Assembly (NCBI GenBank): GCA_965277695.1
Contig: CBDIDQ010000097.1
Coordinates: 1 to 64,000, forward strand
Source of the DNA: JABSOG01 sp965277695
GTDB lineage: Bacteria > Pseudomonadota > Gammaproteobacteria > Enterobacterales > Alteromonadaceae
Direction: 5' to 3'
Length of the DNA: 64,000 nt
Shown here one piece after another: positions 25,432 through 34,126 of the stretch. The notes beneath the pieces are model-generated. The model made no database searches. It had not been told where the DNA came from and saw only the letters and a list, made by a program, of their open reading frames with translations. A program made the position numbers and the translations under genes. Each line of letters starts with the position of its first letter. The first letter of the stretch is position 1.

Positions 25432-25496
25432 ACGCGAGTGAATTCGCGTCTACGGCGTACCCGCTCTGCCGTAGACGAGGTTTCAACCTCGTGAAT
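25432..25496. repeat. REP-like double hairpin
   Basis: Two palindromes face each other: ACGCGAGTGAATTCGCGT-CTAC at 25432-25452 and GTAG-A-CGAGGTTTCAACCTCG at 25471-25491. The right half is the same as the element at 10416-10440. The rest of the gap to 25659 has no feature. Confidence 0.7.
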
Positions 25497-25658
25497 ATTG
25501 CGCACCTTACTTTGCGCTAGATGGTTAGAGCCGACCCCCTAAAAACCCCAATTGTATCAAGCGGATACAAATCCCTACATTGCACTTGTATACAACTTTA
25601 AGGTGCCTCGTTACACTTCTGCGCAAAATAAATCCCTTATGGAAGTAGTCACTCAATC

Positions 25659-26351
25659 ATGCCTCGTTATAAATCGGTTTCATCCGGCGCTGCTGGACTT
25701 AAATTAATAGCAATGCTCAGTTTATTGTTTAGTTATCTCATTATCTTTAGTGCTCATGCTGCGACTCCACCGAGTGTTGGTACTTTTTCGGCGTCGAAAT
25801 ATCGGCTTAATCATGGCGACTCGGTGACTTTGCGCTGGAGCAAGCCATCAAGTTATAGTGAATCGGTAAAATACAATATCTATGTTACCAAAAATAGTGA
25901 AGCGCAATTTCGCTGGAAATCAGGGCTAACATCAACCAGTATTTCTCGCGGTGGTAGTACGGGGATTTTACGTAGTGGTACGCAACGGTTTGATATTGAA
26001 GCTTGTAACAGTGGCGGTAGTTGTGGTCCACGCAAGACGGTGAGTATTACTATCGGTGGTCCACCGCCTATTCCGACTAGCTTTAGTGTTAATGATAGTA
26101 GTATTACTCAGGGCCAAACCATCAGCTTAAACTGGTCCATGCATCATAATTACCCACGAGCTACCCGCTATAATCTCCATGTGAAGAAACCAGGTTATAG
26201 CTCGTTCATATTTGCTCGTAACATTAATCAAACCCAATTTTCTCGCACGATCAACCTGCCTGGCATCCATACTTTTTATGTCGATTGTTTTAAATTGGAG
26301 CAAACCCAGTGGTTACACCGACGCGTTACATTACAATCTTTATGTCATTAA
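25659..26351 (+). CDS. N-terminal fragment of a broken SpvB/RHS-type toxin
   Basis: A signal peptide (hydrophobic LKLIAMLSLLFSYLIIFSAHA) is followed by Ig/FN3-like repeats of about 90 residues (GDSVTLRWSKPSSYSESVKY, SGTQRFDIEACNSGGSCGPR, GQTISLNWSMHHNYPRATRY, INLPGIHTFYVD). Real similarity ends near base 26285; the last ~20 codons are out-of-frame read-through. The next repeats continue in the other frame from about 26293 (LNWSKPSGYTDALHYNLYV). Comparing the repeat units shows that about 50 residues, the tail of one repeat and the head of the next, have been lost together with the frame. The original protein would have been a single exported toxin of more than 2400 residues extending to 33352. 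Confidence 0.8.
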   Translation: MPRYKSVSSGAAGLKLIAMLSLLFSYLIIFSAHAATPPSVGTFSASKYRLNHGDSVTLRWSKPSSYSESVKYNIYVTKNSEAQFRWKSGLTSTSISRGGSTGILRSGTQRFDIEACNSGGSCGPRKTVSITIGGPPPIPTSFSVNDSSITQGQTISLNWSMHHNYPRATRYNLHVKKPGYSSFIFARNINQTQFSRTINLPGIHTFYVDCFKLEQTQWLHRRVTLQSLCH

Positions 26352-29300
26352 ACCCAATTTGCCTGGTTACCCAGTAGAGCCGCGTTTTTTGTGGCGGTCA
26401 AAGCTAACCACGACCACTGATACTCGCGGCGGCGATACTGGCATTCAACGCTCGGGCACCCAAGTCATTGAAATTGAAGCCTGTAATAGCAAAGACCAGT
26501 GTGGACCACTTAAATCTGTATCAGTTACCGTTGGCGGTCCACCACCAGCGCCATGGACCTTTACTGCCGATAAACCGAGCATCAACGCCGGCGAAACCGT
26601 CAAACTCAGTTGGGCGATGCATCAAAATTATCTGCTTACATCAACTTATAATCTGTCTGTTGAAAAACCTGATGGCTCAGCGCGATATACCTTCGGGCCA
26701 AAACTCAGCACCACTGAATTTAATCGTCTGATCAATATGCCGGGCAAACACACTTTCTTTGTACAGGCTTGTGATGCCCAGAATGTTTGTGGAGCAACCA
26801 ACTCGTTGGTCGTCAATGTCGGTGGCGCTATTCCAGCGGTTTCACTGGTCGACATTAACAACCTCGACGTTGAAAAAGCCAGCTATCAGGTCAGTTGGAC
26901 CGCGAACACCACACCAGCCACCTTCGAATTAGTCGAAGAGAAAAATGGCGTTTGGGGTAGTCCGCAAACCATCACTAACAGCACGGTTAAAAATATCACT
27001 GGCGCAGCTGCCGGACGTTATCGCTATAAAGTCAGAACCTGTGAAGGGGCGACTTGTTCGGATTATAAAACCTCTGCGGCCTTTACGCTGTCGGCGTTTA
27101 ACAAAAGTGCAGCGGTTACTGATACTGCTTCATTGGCAGGTTTAAGCGGCGATGATAACGGTGAAATCGGTCCGGTGCAGTATGATGACACGGATTTGTT
27201 CTGCCTTAATGGCCAGCAATTAGTGGTTAACAGTGGCGACTATGGTGCTGATGGTTCAACTTATCACACCATTATTGATAACTTTGCGACCATTACCGCT
27301 CACGGCGCTGCGACGGATTCGGGTCCTGAGTATTTTACTGTGGCGACTAAATCTGGCGACACTTATTACTACGGTCAAACTGTTGATGGCGACGATAACG
27401 GCGATGCCTTTGTTGAACCGAATAAACCCGGTGGAGCCAATGGTTTAGCCAAATACTGGGCACTGAAAAAAGTGGTTGATGTCAGTGGTAACGCCATTCG
27501 TTATCACTACCTTGAAGATACCGCAGCGGGTTCACATACGCTGTCGAGCATTGAATATGGCAAAAACGAAAACGTTGCTGAGTCGCGTTATTTCAATCAG
27601 GTGACGTTTAATTATATCGACAATCCTAAACCTAAAGTCGGATACAGTGGCGGCAGTACCATCAGCATGACCCAGTTGCTCGATAGCGTCAGCATTACGG
27701 TTGATGATCAAAGTTATCGTCATTATGACTTGAATTACTTCGCCACCGAGGTGATTGAAGAGCGTAATTATCTTGACTCTCTCACTGAATGTTTGGCCGA
27801 AGGCAGCCATTGTTTGGCCCCGCTGAGCTTTACTTGGCAACGCCCGGCAGCGGTGACCAGCAGCACCACACCGGTACGTGAATGTGAACCCATGGGTAAC
27901 GGTGAAATGTTGTGTTTTACTTACAACCAAACCACCACCACTAACTTCAAACCCTTTGCTAACGCCACTCGTTTGACCAATGATTCAGACGGTCGTCAAT
28001 ATGCCCGGATGATGGATATTAATGCCGACGGTTACAGCGATATTATTTTTGAAGACGGTGGTTGGAAGGTTCAATATGGGCCTGATTTCACCAATACACC
28101 GACCTTGTTGTCAACAATTGGTTCAGACAATGGTGATCGCGATTTTGCTTTGACCATTGATTATGACGGTGATGGCAAACAAGAAATGCTGGTTGCCAAT
28201 GATAAAGACAGTAACTGGCATGTATTAACTTATAATCCTCGTACCGTAGAAGCCAACGTTTGTTATGGCTATTATGGTTACGAGTGTGAGTTGCGCAGTT
28301 ACGATTTAACTTATGAAGTGGTTAACTTAAACCGCGTGGCGATTGGTTTTGAAGGCGCGGCACAGGTGATGGATGTCGACGGCGATGGTCTACAAGACAT
28401 TGTGTTTACGTCGGGCGGTCAGTTGAAAATGTATCGCAATGAAGGCGGTAATTTCAGTGCTGCGATACAAATCAGCAACCTCAATAGCAACGATGATGTT
28501 AAATTCAGTTATCGCCATGTGCGCAATACCCCTAAAATGAAAAACTCTGCCACCATTGATATTAATGGCGACGGTCGCAGTGATTTGTTAACCAAAGTGA
28601 CCACCACTAGTGGCTATTGCAGCGGCATTGGCAATATTCCTTATCCTCCGGAAAATTCTAGCGATTGTCGTGATTTTGGTGGCACTTGGCACCCCAGTAC
28701 CAACACCAGCTGGAAGCTGTATGTTAGCGATGGCACTATGGCTGCGCCACGTTTGACCGAGCGTCATACCATCAATTACAGCGGCGATGATTTACGGGTA
28801 ACCGATCTTAATGGCGATGGCTTGACCGATGTGGTTTATCGTGAAGACTATAACGATACTTGGTATTACCGTTTATCTAATGGTTATGGTTTTACCGCCA
28901 GTCACAAAACCCTGCACACTAGTCCGGACGATGCCGTTGGCGATATTTTCTTTATTGATTTAAATGGTGATGGTCGAGCGGATATTTTAAAACCCACCAG
29001 CAAAACCAATTGGTCGATTTTGATGTCTCGTCCGTCAACTAGCTCTGACATGATTGTTTGGCAGTATCGTGGATCGCTCGCGCGGGATGCCGATGATTCG
29101 ATTCTGTTTGGCGACACCAATGGTGATGGCAAATTGGATCTGGTGACCACTGATGACAGCAATGGTTGGTTTGTTAAATATGCCGACCGCAAAAATATTG
29201 TTGATAATGTGATCACCGAATTCAACAACGGTTGGGATGTTAAAACCACAGTCACTTACGACAACATGCTGAGCGATGCCGTGACTATCACAGATGCTGC

Positions 29301-31764
29301 GGGTGACTTAATTGTTGGTGATGAAATTGCCGATACCATGGCTCCGATTGGACCGGTGATTGTGGTTAAGAAAGTCGAAAGTGATAGTAATGCCAGCAGC
29401 AGAGTATCAGTGGGTTATCGTTATGGTGGTTTGTTATTGCATCGTAAAGGACTGGGATCGTTGGGCTTTAAATTGCTTAAAACCACTGATGGGCAAACGG
29501 GTGTGGCAACAACTAGCACTTATAAGCAAGAGTATCCTTATACTGGCACCCCATTAAGTACAATACAAATTGCCGCTGATGGTACGTCTTTGCTCAGCAG
29601 TGCCACTAACACCTTGGCACAACGGAGTACCGTTCATAATGGTATCTTGCCGTTTATTGATATCTCGACTCAAATCGCGTATCAAATCGACAGTGAACAT
29701 CATACTTTAGCCACCACTGTAACCGACAATAATTATGACCGTTGGGGTAATCTTGAGCGTTCGACGGTGACGGTTAAAAACGGTAGCAGCACATTGCACA
29801 CCACTTTGAGCGTCAATAGCTTTGGTAATGAGGGGTCTTATGAACAGCAGATGGGTCGACTGCTAAGCACCACGGTGACCAAAACATTGGCGGCTGATTC
29901 GGCAAACCCGGTCAGCAGGCACTCCAGCTTTAGCTATTATGCTCAGGGTGAAGTGTGCAATAACGCGGCTCAACCACAAGGGATGTTAAAAACCAGTCAA
30001 GTGAATGGTTTAACCACTACAACCTGTTATGACCACTTTGGTCATAAAAGCAAAATCAGCAAAGCGGCGTTGCTCAATGATGGAGATACCTCAGTCACTA
30101 GCATCAGTTCGTCGAGTATTTATAGTGCAGATGGCCGAGCTGTGGCGTCGACCAGTAATAATCTTGGTGATAAAACCACCTTTACTATTAACGGTGCTGT
30201 GGCTACGGGTGCTATCAGCGGATTGATTAAAAATTTGTCAGTGACTGATGCTAATGGTGTGACCTCGACACAGTTTTTTGATGGTTGGAATAAAACCTTA
30301 GCAACAAGTTCGCCAGCAACCGCCACCAAGACAACCAAAACGGCCTATTGCAGCAGTTGTATTACTGGCGGTAAATACTTTGTTGAAGAAAGTCAGCTAG
30401 GTGTGCCAATCAAGCGAGTGACGTTTGACAAGTTTGGTCGAGAGATTGCGGCTCAAGTACAACACTTTAGTGATAGCGGTAATAAGACCGTTTTTAGCAC
30501 CATTTTCAAAGATTACGATAGTCAGGGGCGTTTACTCAAAGAGTACTTGCCGACCTTGCAAAGCACTCGTCCAGGTCAATATACCGGCTATTTTTATGAT
30601 GCCTACTCTCGTGTCAACCGGGTTAAATTGCCCAATAGCAGTGATGTTGGTTATGTCGATCCAACCACTACTTATTTTGGCTTGTTAACCACTAAAACCG
30701 ATGCCAATGGTAATACCAGCAAGGAAACGTACAACCTGTTAGGTCAATTAGTGAGTGTTGAAGATGCCAAAAGTGGCTTGTTAAGTTATACCTACGATGC
30801 TTATGGCAATATGGATACCGTCACTAAAACCGCCGATAACGTGAGTATTGTTCAGGTAGATAATCGGTTTAACGCCTATGGTCAAAAAAACCAGATGACT
30901 GACAATGACAAGGGAACGTGGCACTACCGTTACAACGGATTTGGTGAACAGGTGTGGCAACAAAATGCCAATAAAGACGTCATCACCACTGAGTTTGATA
31001 GCTCTGGTCGCAAGGTTCGTCAAACAGCGATGGATTTCACCCAATGCTGGCTTTATGGCACCAGCACCAACACCAGCACCAACAACAGCAAAGGCCGATT
31101 GATTGCAACCAAATACTTTGAAGGGGTTAAGGCTGCTAGTTGCGAGGCTGACACCTTTAGCCAAGGCAGCAAAATCGCTTATGACAGTGCTGGTCGAGTA
31201 TTTAATACCACCGAAATCATTAAAGACCTGATGAGCCCGCTAAATGGTGAATACCACAACTTCACTGAATTTGACGCTTATGGCCGTATCGCCAAACAGC
31301 GTTACGCTGGTTTGGGCTTGACCATCAGACATGAATATACCAGCAGTGGTTATGCTTATAAACTGGTCAATGATACGACTAACCGGGTCTATCAACGAGT
31401 GACACAGATGAATGTGAATGGTCAGGTTAAGGCGGTCACTTATGCCAATGGCGCATCTGAGGTCATGGGTTATTATGACAATAGCGGTTTGGTCAGTTCG
31501 CATACGCTGAGTAAAGGCGGCACACTGCACAGCTTAAGTTATGGTTATGACGCCAATGGTAACCTAGATTCTCGAAGCCATAGTTTTGGGTCGCTGTCAC
31601 AAAACACCAATTACACTGAAGACTATGTTTATGACGCGTTAAATCGTCTAAAAAGTCGCACCGTGAGTACCAACACGCCGTACACTATGAATGAAGCGTA
31701 TGGCTACGATGGTTTTGGTAACTTTACCAGCAAATCAGGCGTTGGTAGTTATCAGTACGACTGA
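26212..31764 (+). CDS. Central part of the broken SpvB/RHS-type toxin (FG-GAP, YD repeats)
   Basis: Genuine sequence starts near 26293. Two further Ig-like repeats are followed by a shortened SpvB region (DDTDLFCLNGQQLVVNSGDY corresponds to the intact homologue at 47797-54228, but the segment with MTPSISLSYTSSNLAEGPMG is absent), FG-GAP/VCBS-like repeats (DINADGYSDIIF, DVDGDGLQDIVF, DINGDGRSDLL, DLNGDGRADIL) of the integrin-type beta-propeller and a long run of RHS YD repeats (YDAYGNMDTV, YNGFGEQVW, YDANGNLDSRS). It ends with SYQYD directly before a TGA at 31762-31764, caused by a second deletion. RHS YD shells encapsulate a C-terminal toxin. The middle portion has accumulated no internal stop codons in 5.5 kb, so the breaks are probably recent. 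Confidence 0.8.
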   Translation: MLVTLIKPNFLARSTCLASILFMSIVLNWSKPSGYTDALHYNLYVIKPNLPGYPVEPRFLWRSKLTTTTDTRGGDTGIQRSGTQVIEIEACNSKDQCGPLKSVSVTVGGPPPAPWTFTADKPSINAGETVKLSWAMHQNYLLTSTYNLSVEKPDGSARYTFGPKLSTTEFNRLINMPGKHTFFVQACDAQNVCGATNSLVVNVGGAIPAVSLVDINNLDVEKASYQVSWTANTTPATFELVEEKNGVWGSPQTITNSTVKNITGAAAGRYRYKVRTCEGATCSDYKTSAAFTLSAFNKSAAVTDTASLAGLSGDDNGEIGPVQYDDTDLFCLNGQQLVVNSGDYGADGSTYHTIIDNFATITAHGAATDSGPEYFTVATKSGDTYYYGQTVDGDDNGDAFVEPNKPGGANGLAKYWALKKVVDVSGNAIRYHYLEDTAAGSHTLSSIEYGKNENVAESRYFNQVTFNYIDNPKPKVGYSGGSTISMTQLLDSVSITVDDQSYRHYDLNYFATEVIEERNYLDSLTECLAEGSHCLAPLSFTWQRPAAVTSSTTPVRECEPMGNGEMLCFTYNQTTTTNFKPFANATRLTNDSDGRQYARMMDINADGYSDIIFEDGGWKVQYGPDFTNTPTLLSTIGSDNGDRDFALTIDYDGDGKQEMLVANDKDSNWHVLTYNPRTVEANVCYGYYGYECELRSYDLTYEVVNLNRVAIGFEGAAQVMDVDGDGLQDIVFTSGGQLKMYRNEGGNFSAAIQISNLNSNDDVKFSYRHVRNTPKMKNSATIDINGDGRSDLLTKVTTTSGYCSGIGNIPYPPENSSDCRDFGGTWHPSTNTSWKLYVSDGTMAAPRLTERHTINYSGDDLRVTDLNGDGLTDVVYREDYNDTWYYRLSNGYGFTASHKTLHTSPDDAVGDIFFIDLNGDGRADILKPTSKTNWSILMSRPSTSSDMIVWQYRGSLARDADDSILFGDTNGDGKLDLVTTDDSNGWFVKYADRKNIVDNVITEFNNGWDVKTTVTYDNMLSDAVTITDAAGDLIVGDEIADTMAPIGPVIVVKKVESDSNASSRVSVGYRYGGLLLHRKGLGSLGFKLLKTTDGQTGVATTSTYKQEYPYTGTPLSTIQIAADGTSLLSSATNTLAQRSTVHNGILPFIDISTQIAYQIDSEHHTLATTVTDNNYDRWGNLERSTVTVKNGSSTLHTTLSVNSFGNEGSYEQQMGRLLSTTVTKTLAADSANPVSRHSSFSYYAQGEVCNNAAQPQGMLKTSQVNGLTTTTCYDHFGHKSKISKAALLNDGDTSVTSISSSSIYSADGRAVASTSNNLGDKTTFTINGAVATGAISGLIKNLSVTDANGVTSTQFFDGWNKTLATSSPATATKTTKTAYCSSCITGGKYFVEESQLGVPIKRVTFDKFGREIAAQVQHFSDSGNKTVFSTIFKDYDSQGRLLKEYLPTLQSTRPGQYTGYFYDAYSRVNRVKLPNSSDVGYVDPTTTYFGLLTTKTDANGNTSKETYNLLGQLVSVEDAKSGLLSYTYDAYGNMDTVTKTADNVSIVQVDNRFNAYGQKNQMTDNDKGTWHYRYNGFGEQVWQQNANKDVITTEFDSSGRKVRQTAMDFTQCWLYGTSTNTSTNNSKGRLIATKYFEGVKAASCEADTFSQGSKIAYDSAGRVFNTTEIIKDLMSPLNGEYHNFTEFDAYGRIAKQRYAGLGLTIRHEYTSSGYAYKLVNDTTNRVYQRVTQMNVNGQVKAVTYANGASEVMGYYDNSGLVSSHTLSKGGTLHSLSYGYDANGNLDSRSHSFGSLSQNTNYTEDYVYDALNRLKSRTVSTNTPYTMNEAYGYDGFGNFTSKSGVGSYQYD

Positions 31765-33352
31765 GTTTATTTATGGCATCGGTCATCAGCGTTTTTACCG
31801 TCATGATCAACGCACTGTTGATGGTAGCAAGGTTAATACTCATACCGCTTATTTGTCTGGCTTAGAGAAGGTTTATCGCAGCAAAACCAACAGCGATAGC
31901 ATTGAATATAAATTTTATATCGGTAATGTGGTGATCACTGAGCGTACCAATGCAGCGAATAACGCCAGCACCAATGAAAGTTATCTGCACAAAGATCACT
32001 TGGGCTCACCTTTGAGTATCACCAATAACGTCGGTAAAATTATTCAACAGAATGTCTATGATCCGTGGGGTAAAGTGCATCAGCTTTATCTCGATGACAT
32101 CGCTATTGGTGGTAATTTATTGCCCACCACACGCGGTTATACTGGACATGAAGATGTTGCTGGATTAGACATTATTCATATGAATGGGCGGATTTATGAT
32201 GCCCATATTGGTCGCTTCTTGCAGGCTGATCCTCACATCCAAGCACCGCAGAATAGTCAGAGTTTTAATCGCTATGCTTATGTGATTAATAACCCACTGA
32301 CGCTGACCGATCCGAGTGGCTTCTTTTTCAGCGGTTTGAAAAAGTTCGTGAAAAAATGGGGCAAAATGATTGTCGCAGCAGTGGTCAGCTATTACACCTT
32401 TGGTTTAGCCACGGGGTGGGTTGCGATGGCTGACCTGACACTCGGTGCCGCTGTGATGGGCGGGGCAGCAGCGGGTTTTGTTAATGGTGCGATCATGACG
32501 GGCTCGCTTAAAGGCGCGATCCGAGGCGGCATTAGCGGGGCCATTATGGGTGCTGTTGGCGGGGCGGGACTCGACAAGTTTGGCTCGTTTGCTGCCAGTG
32601 GTGTTGCTGGCGGGATTTTAAGTGATGTTCAGGGTGGTAACTTTGGTCATGGTTTTTGGAGTGCCGGGTTAGGTGCTGCTACAGGTGGACAATATAGTGC
32701 CAATCCTTATATGCAAGTGCTGGCGTCGGCGGTTGTTGGTGGCACAATCTCGCGTTTAACCGGTGGCAAGTTTGCCAATGGTGCCCATAGCGCTGCCTTT
32801 GCTGCGGCCTTACGTGCTGATTGGAGTCATAAAAAGGACCTGCAAAAAACCGCTAATGGCACTTCAGGTGAAAACTCAGAGGCGCTGCCAAAATCGGTTA
32901 AAACCGCGATTAATAAAGCCATGGTCGCCAAAGACTATCAAAAAGCTGCCGAATTGGCTGCTAAATATCTCGATATTGATATCACCACGGCTGGTAGTTT
33001 TAAAGCTAACTTCAATCGCTACGGCGCATATGGCACCACAGATGGCATGGGCAATGTGATTATTAACCATATCGCGTTTAGCTCTCCCGAGGCACTAGTG
33101 TCAACGGTGGGTCATGAGTTTGTTCACGTCAAGCAATGGATGGAAGGCACTATGGATTTATCCAATGATTCCCAACAAGGCCACATGAATGAAGTCGAAG
33201 GCCATCAATGGGAGCTTAACAACATTGCCATTACCGGGTTTACCGCAGGCTACAGAGGCAATGTAACGGCGATTAAAGATCATATGTCGTATTTGGATGA
33301 TGCTAATTATTGGCGGATAAAATTAGACAAAAATTATCAGGCGGTTAAGTAG
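31691..33352 (+). CDS. C-terminal fragment of the broken RHS toxin with HExxH tip
   Basis: Meaningful sequence starts around 31762 (TEFIYGIGHQRFYRHDQRT). It contains the end of the RHS shell with the core signature region GYTGHEDVAGLDIIHMNGRI, GRFLQADPHIQAP, NRYAYVINNPLTLTDPSG, then FFFSGLKKFVKKWGK and a Gly/Ala-rich hydrophobic stretch, all shared with the intact toxin at 47797-54228. After that the two proteins diverge completely. This one ends in a ~170-residue tip with STVGHEFVHVKQWMEG, a zinc-metallopeptidase HExxH motif, and a downstream NEVEGHQWE that may supply the third ligand. No immunity gene of usual type follows; the next gene is a RiPP-like precursor. Confidence 0.78.
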   Translation: MKRMATMVLVTLPANQALVVISTTEFIYGIGHQRFYRHDQRTVDGSKVNTHTAYLSGLEKVYRSKTNSDSIEYKFYIGNVVITERTNAANNASTNESYLHKDHLGSPLSITNNVGKIIQQNVYDPWGKVHQLYLDDIAIGGNLLPTTRGYTGHEDVAGLDIIHMNGRIYDAHIGRFLQADPHIQAPQNSQSFNRYAYVINNPLTLTDPSGFFFSGLKKFVKKWGKMIVAAVVSYYTFGLATGWVAMADLTLGAAVMGGAAAGFVNGAIMTGSLKGAIRGGISGAIMGAVGGAGLDKFGSFAASGVAGGILSDVQGGNFGHGFWSAGLGAATGGQYSANPYMQVLASAVVGGTISRLTGGKFANGAHSAAFAAALRADWSHKKDLQKTANGTSGENSEALPKSVKTAINKAMVAKDYQKAAELAAKYLDIDITTAGSFKANFNRYGAYGTTDGMGNVIINHIAFSSPEALVSTVGHEFVHVKQWMEGTMDLSNDSQQGHMNEVEGHQWELNNIAITGFTAGYRGNVTAIKDHMSYLDDANYWRIKLDKNYQAVK

Positions 33353-33410
33353 TAAAATGTAACATCACCGATGAATTTATAAGCTATCAACAGGTAAAAT
33401 ACTTGTTAAT

Positions 33411-33446
33411 ATGTACTGGTCTGGTCGCAAAATACCAGTACATTTT
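33411..33446 (+). terminator. Hairpin terminator after the RHS toxin
   Basis: ATGTACTGGT (33411-33420) pairs with ACCAGTACAT (33434-33443) across a 13-nt loop and is followed by TTTACTTT. It lies 28 bp before the small precursor gene, so it could terminate the RHS transcript or form a 5' structure for the precursor. Confidence 0.6.
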
Positions 33447-33471
33447 ACTTTGAAATCAAATGGATATAGAA

Positions 33472-33657
33472 ATGAAACTTAAGTTAAATAAAAATGTAAT
33501 GAAAAATTTGTCGCTTGACGACAAAATATTGCCGATACAGGCTACAGATGATATTGCTGGTGGCTCTGATACTTTCGGTTGTGAGACCAGAAGAGGTTGT
33601 CCGCTAACACAAGGCCCGGGTGAAGATGACGAATTACCTTGGAACCCTATTCCATAG
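33472..33657 (+). CDS. Small double-glycine RiPP/bacteriocin-type precursor
   Basis: 61 residues from ATG 33472 with GGA at 33462; an in-frame ATG at 33460 adds four residues. The leader MKLKLNKNVMKNLSLDDK and the LP-containing stretch ending DDIAGG match the leader style of GG-cleaved class I lanthipeptide-like and related RiPP precursors (KLxLNKxxLKxLxLD...GG). The core after GG is SDTFGCETRRGCPLTQGPGE and an acidic Pro-rich tail DDELPWNPIP, with two Cys and several Thr/Ser that could form rings or a disulfide. No lanthionine synthetase, radical SAM enzyme or peptidase-ABC exporter is present nearby, so maturation would have to be supplied in trans. Very close to the end of the RHS toxin, but separated by a hairpin. 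Confidence 0.65.
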   Translation: MKLKLNKNVMKNLSLDDKILPIQATDDIAGGSDTFGCETRRGCPLTQGPGEDDELPWNPIP

Positions 33658-33805
33658 GTGATTGAGCAATTAAATTTAGGACAAGATCAGCAATATCAAT
33701 TGAAGATTTTGTCCTGTGTGACAGACCGTATTATTTATCAAAGCACTTTCCCTAAATCATCCCTCCAAGTTTAATATTATCGAGAAAACAATTGACATAC
33801 GATGA

Positions 33806-34114
33806 TTTCATCGCACGATGATTCTATCGCACGTTAAATTTATACCGATGAAATAATAACCGCAATAACAACTCACCAAAGCAATATCTGGCCCGACACC
33901 ATAAAATGGCTAATCCCGCTTTACACCAAACATGGTTGCCTTGATGAACTTGCTACTGGAATAATCCTATCAATCAAACAACTAGCAGATATCGAATTTC
34001 CCTCAGCACTAGATGCCGCAACAACCGCCATCCTCGATGGTAGTGATCGACCGCTATTCAAATTACCCAAAGAGATAAGAGAGGTGGTTTTGCCATTGCT
34101 GGGATATTTTTGAT
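33806..34114 (+). pseudogene. Gene remnant, copy 2 (homologous to 21997-22169)
   Basis: From 33839 to the TGA at 34112-34114 one frame reads through about 90 codons (YTDEIITAITTHQSNIWPDT, KWLIPLYTKHGCLDELATGI, DAATTAILDGSDRPLFKLPK) but has no start codon: it is preceded by an in-frame TAA. The segment 33813-33835 is identical to 22147-22169 in inverted orientation. The C-terminal end matches remnant copy 1. The insertion sequence begins 12 bp after the stop. I do not recognise the parent gene. Confidence 0.5.
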
Positions 34115-34126
34115 TAATCATTTGTA

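Noticed and set aside
25659..33352. Programmed frameshifting as an explanation of the split RHS toxin
   Set aside because: About 50 residues are missing at each junction relative to the paralogue and neighbouring repeats; ribosomal frameshifting does not remove sequence.
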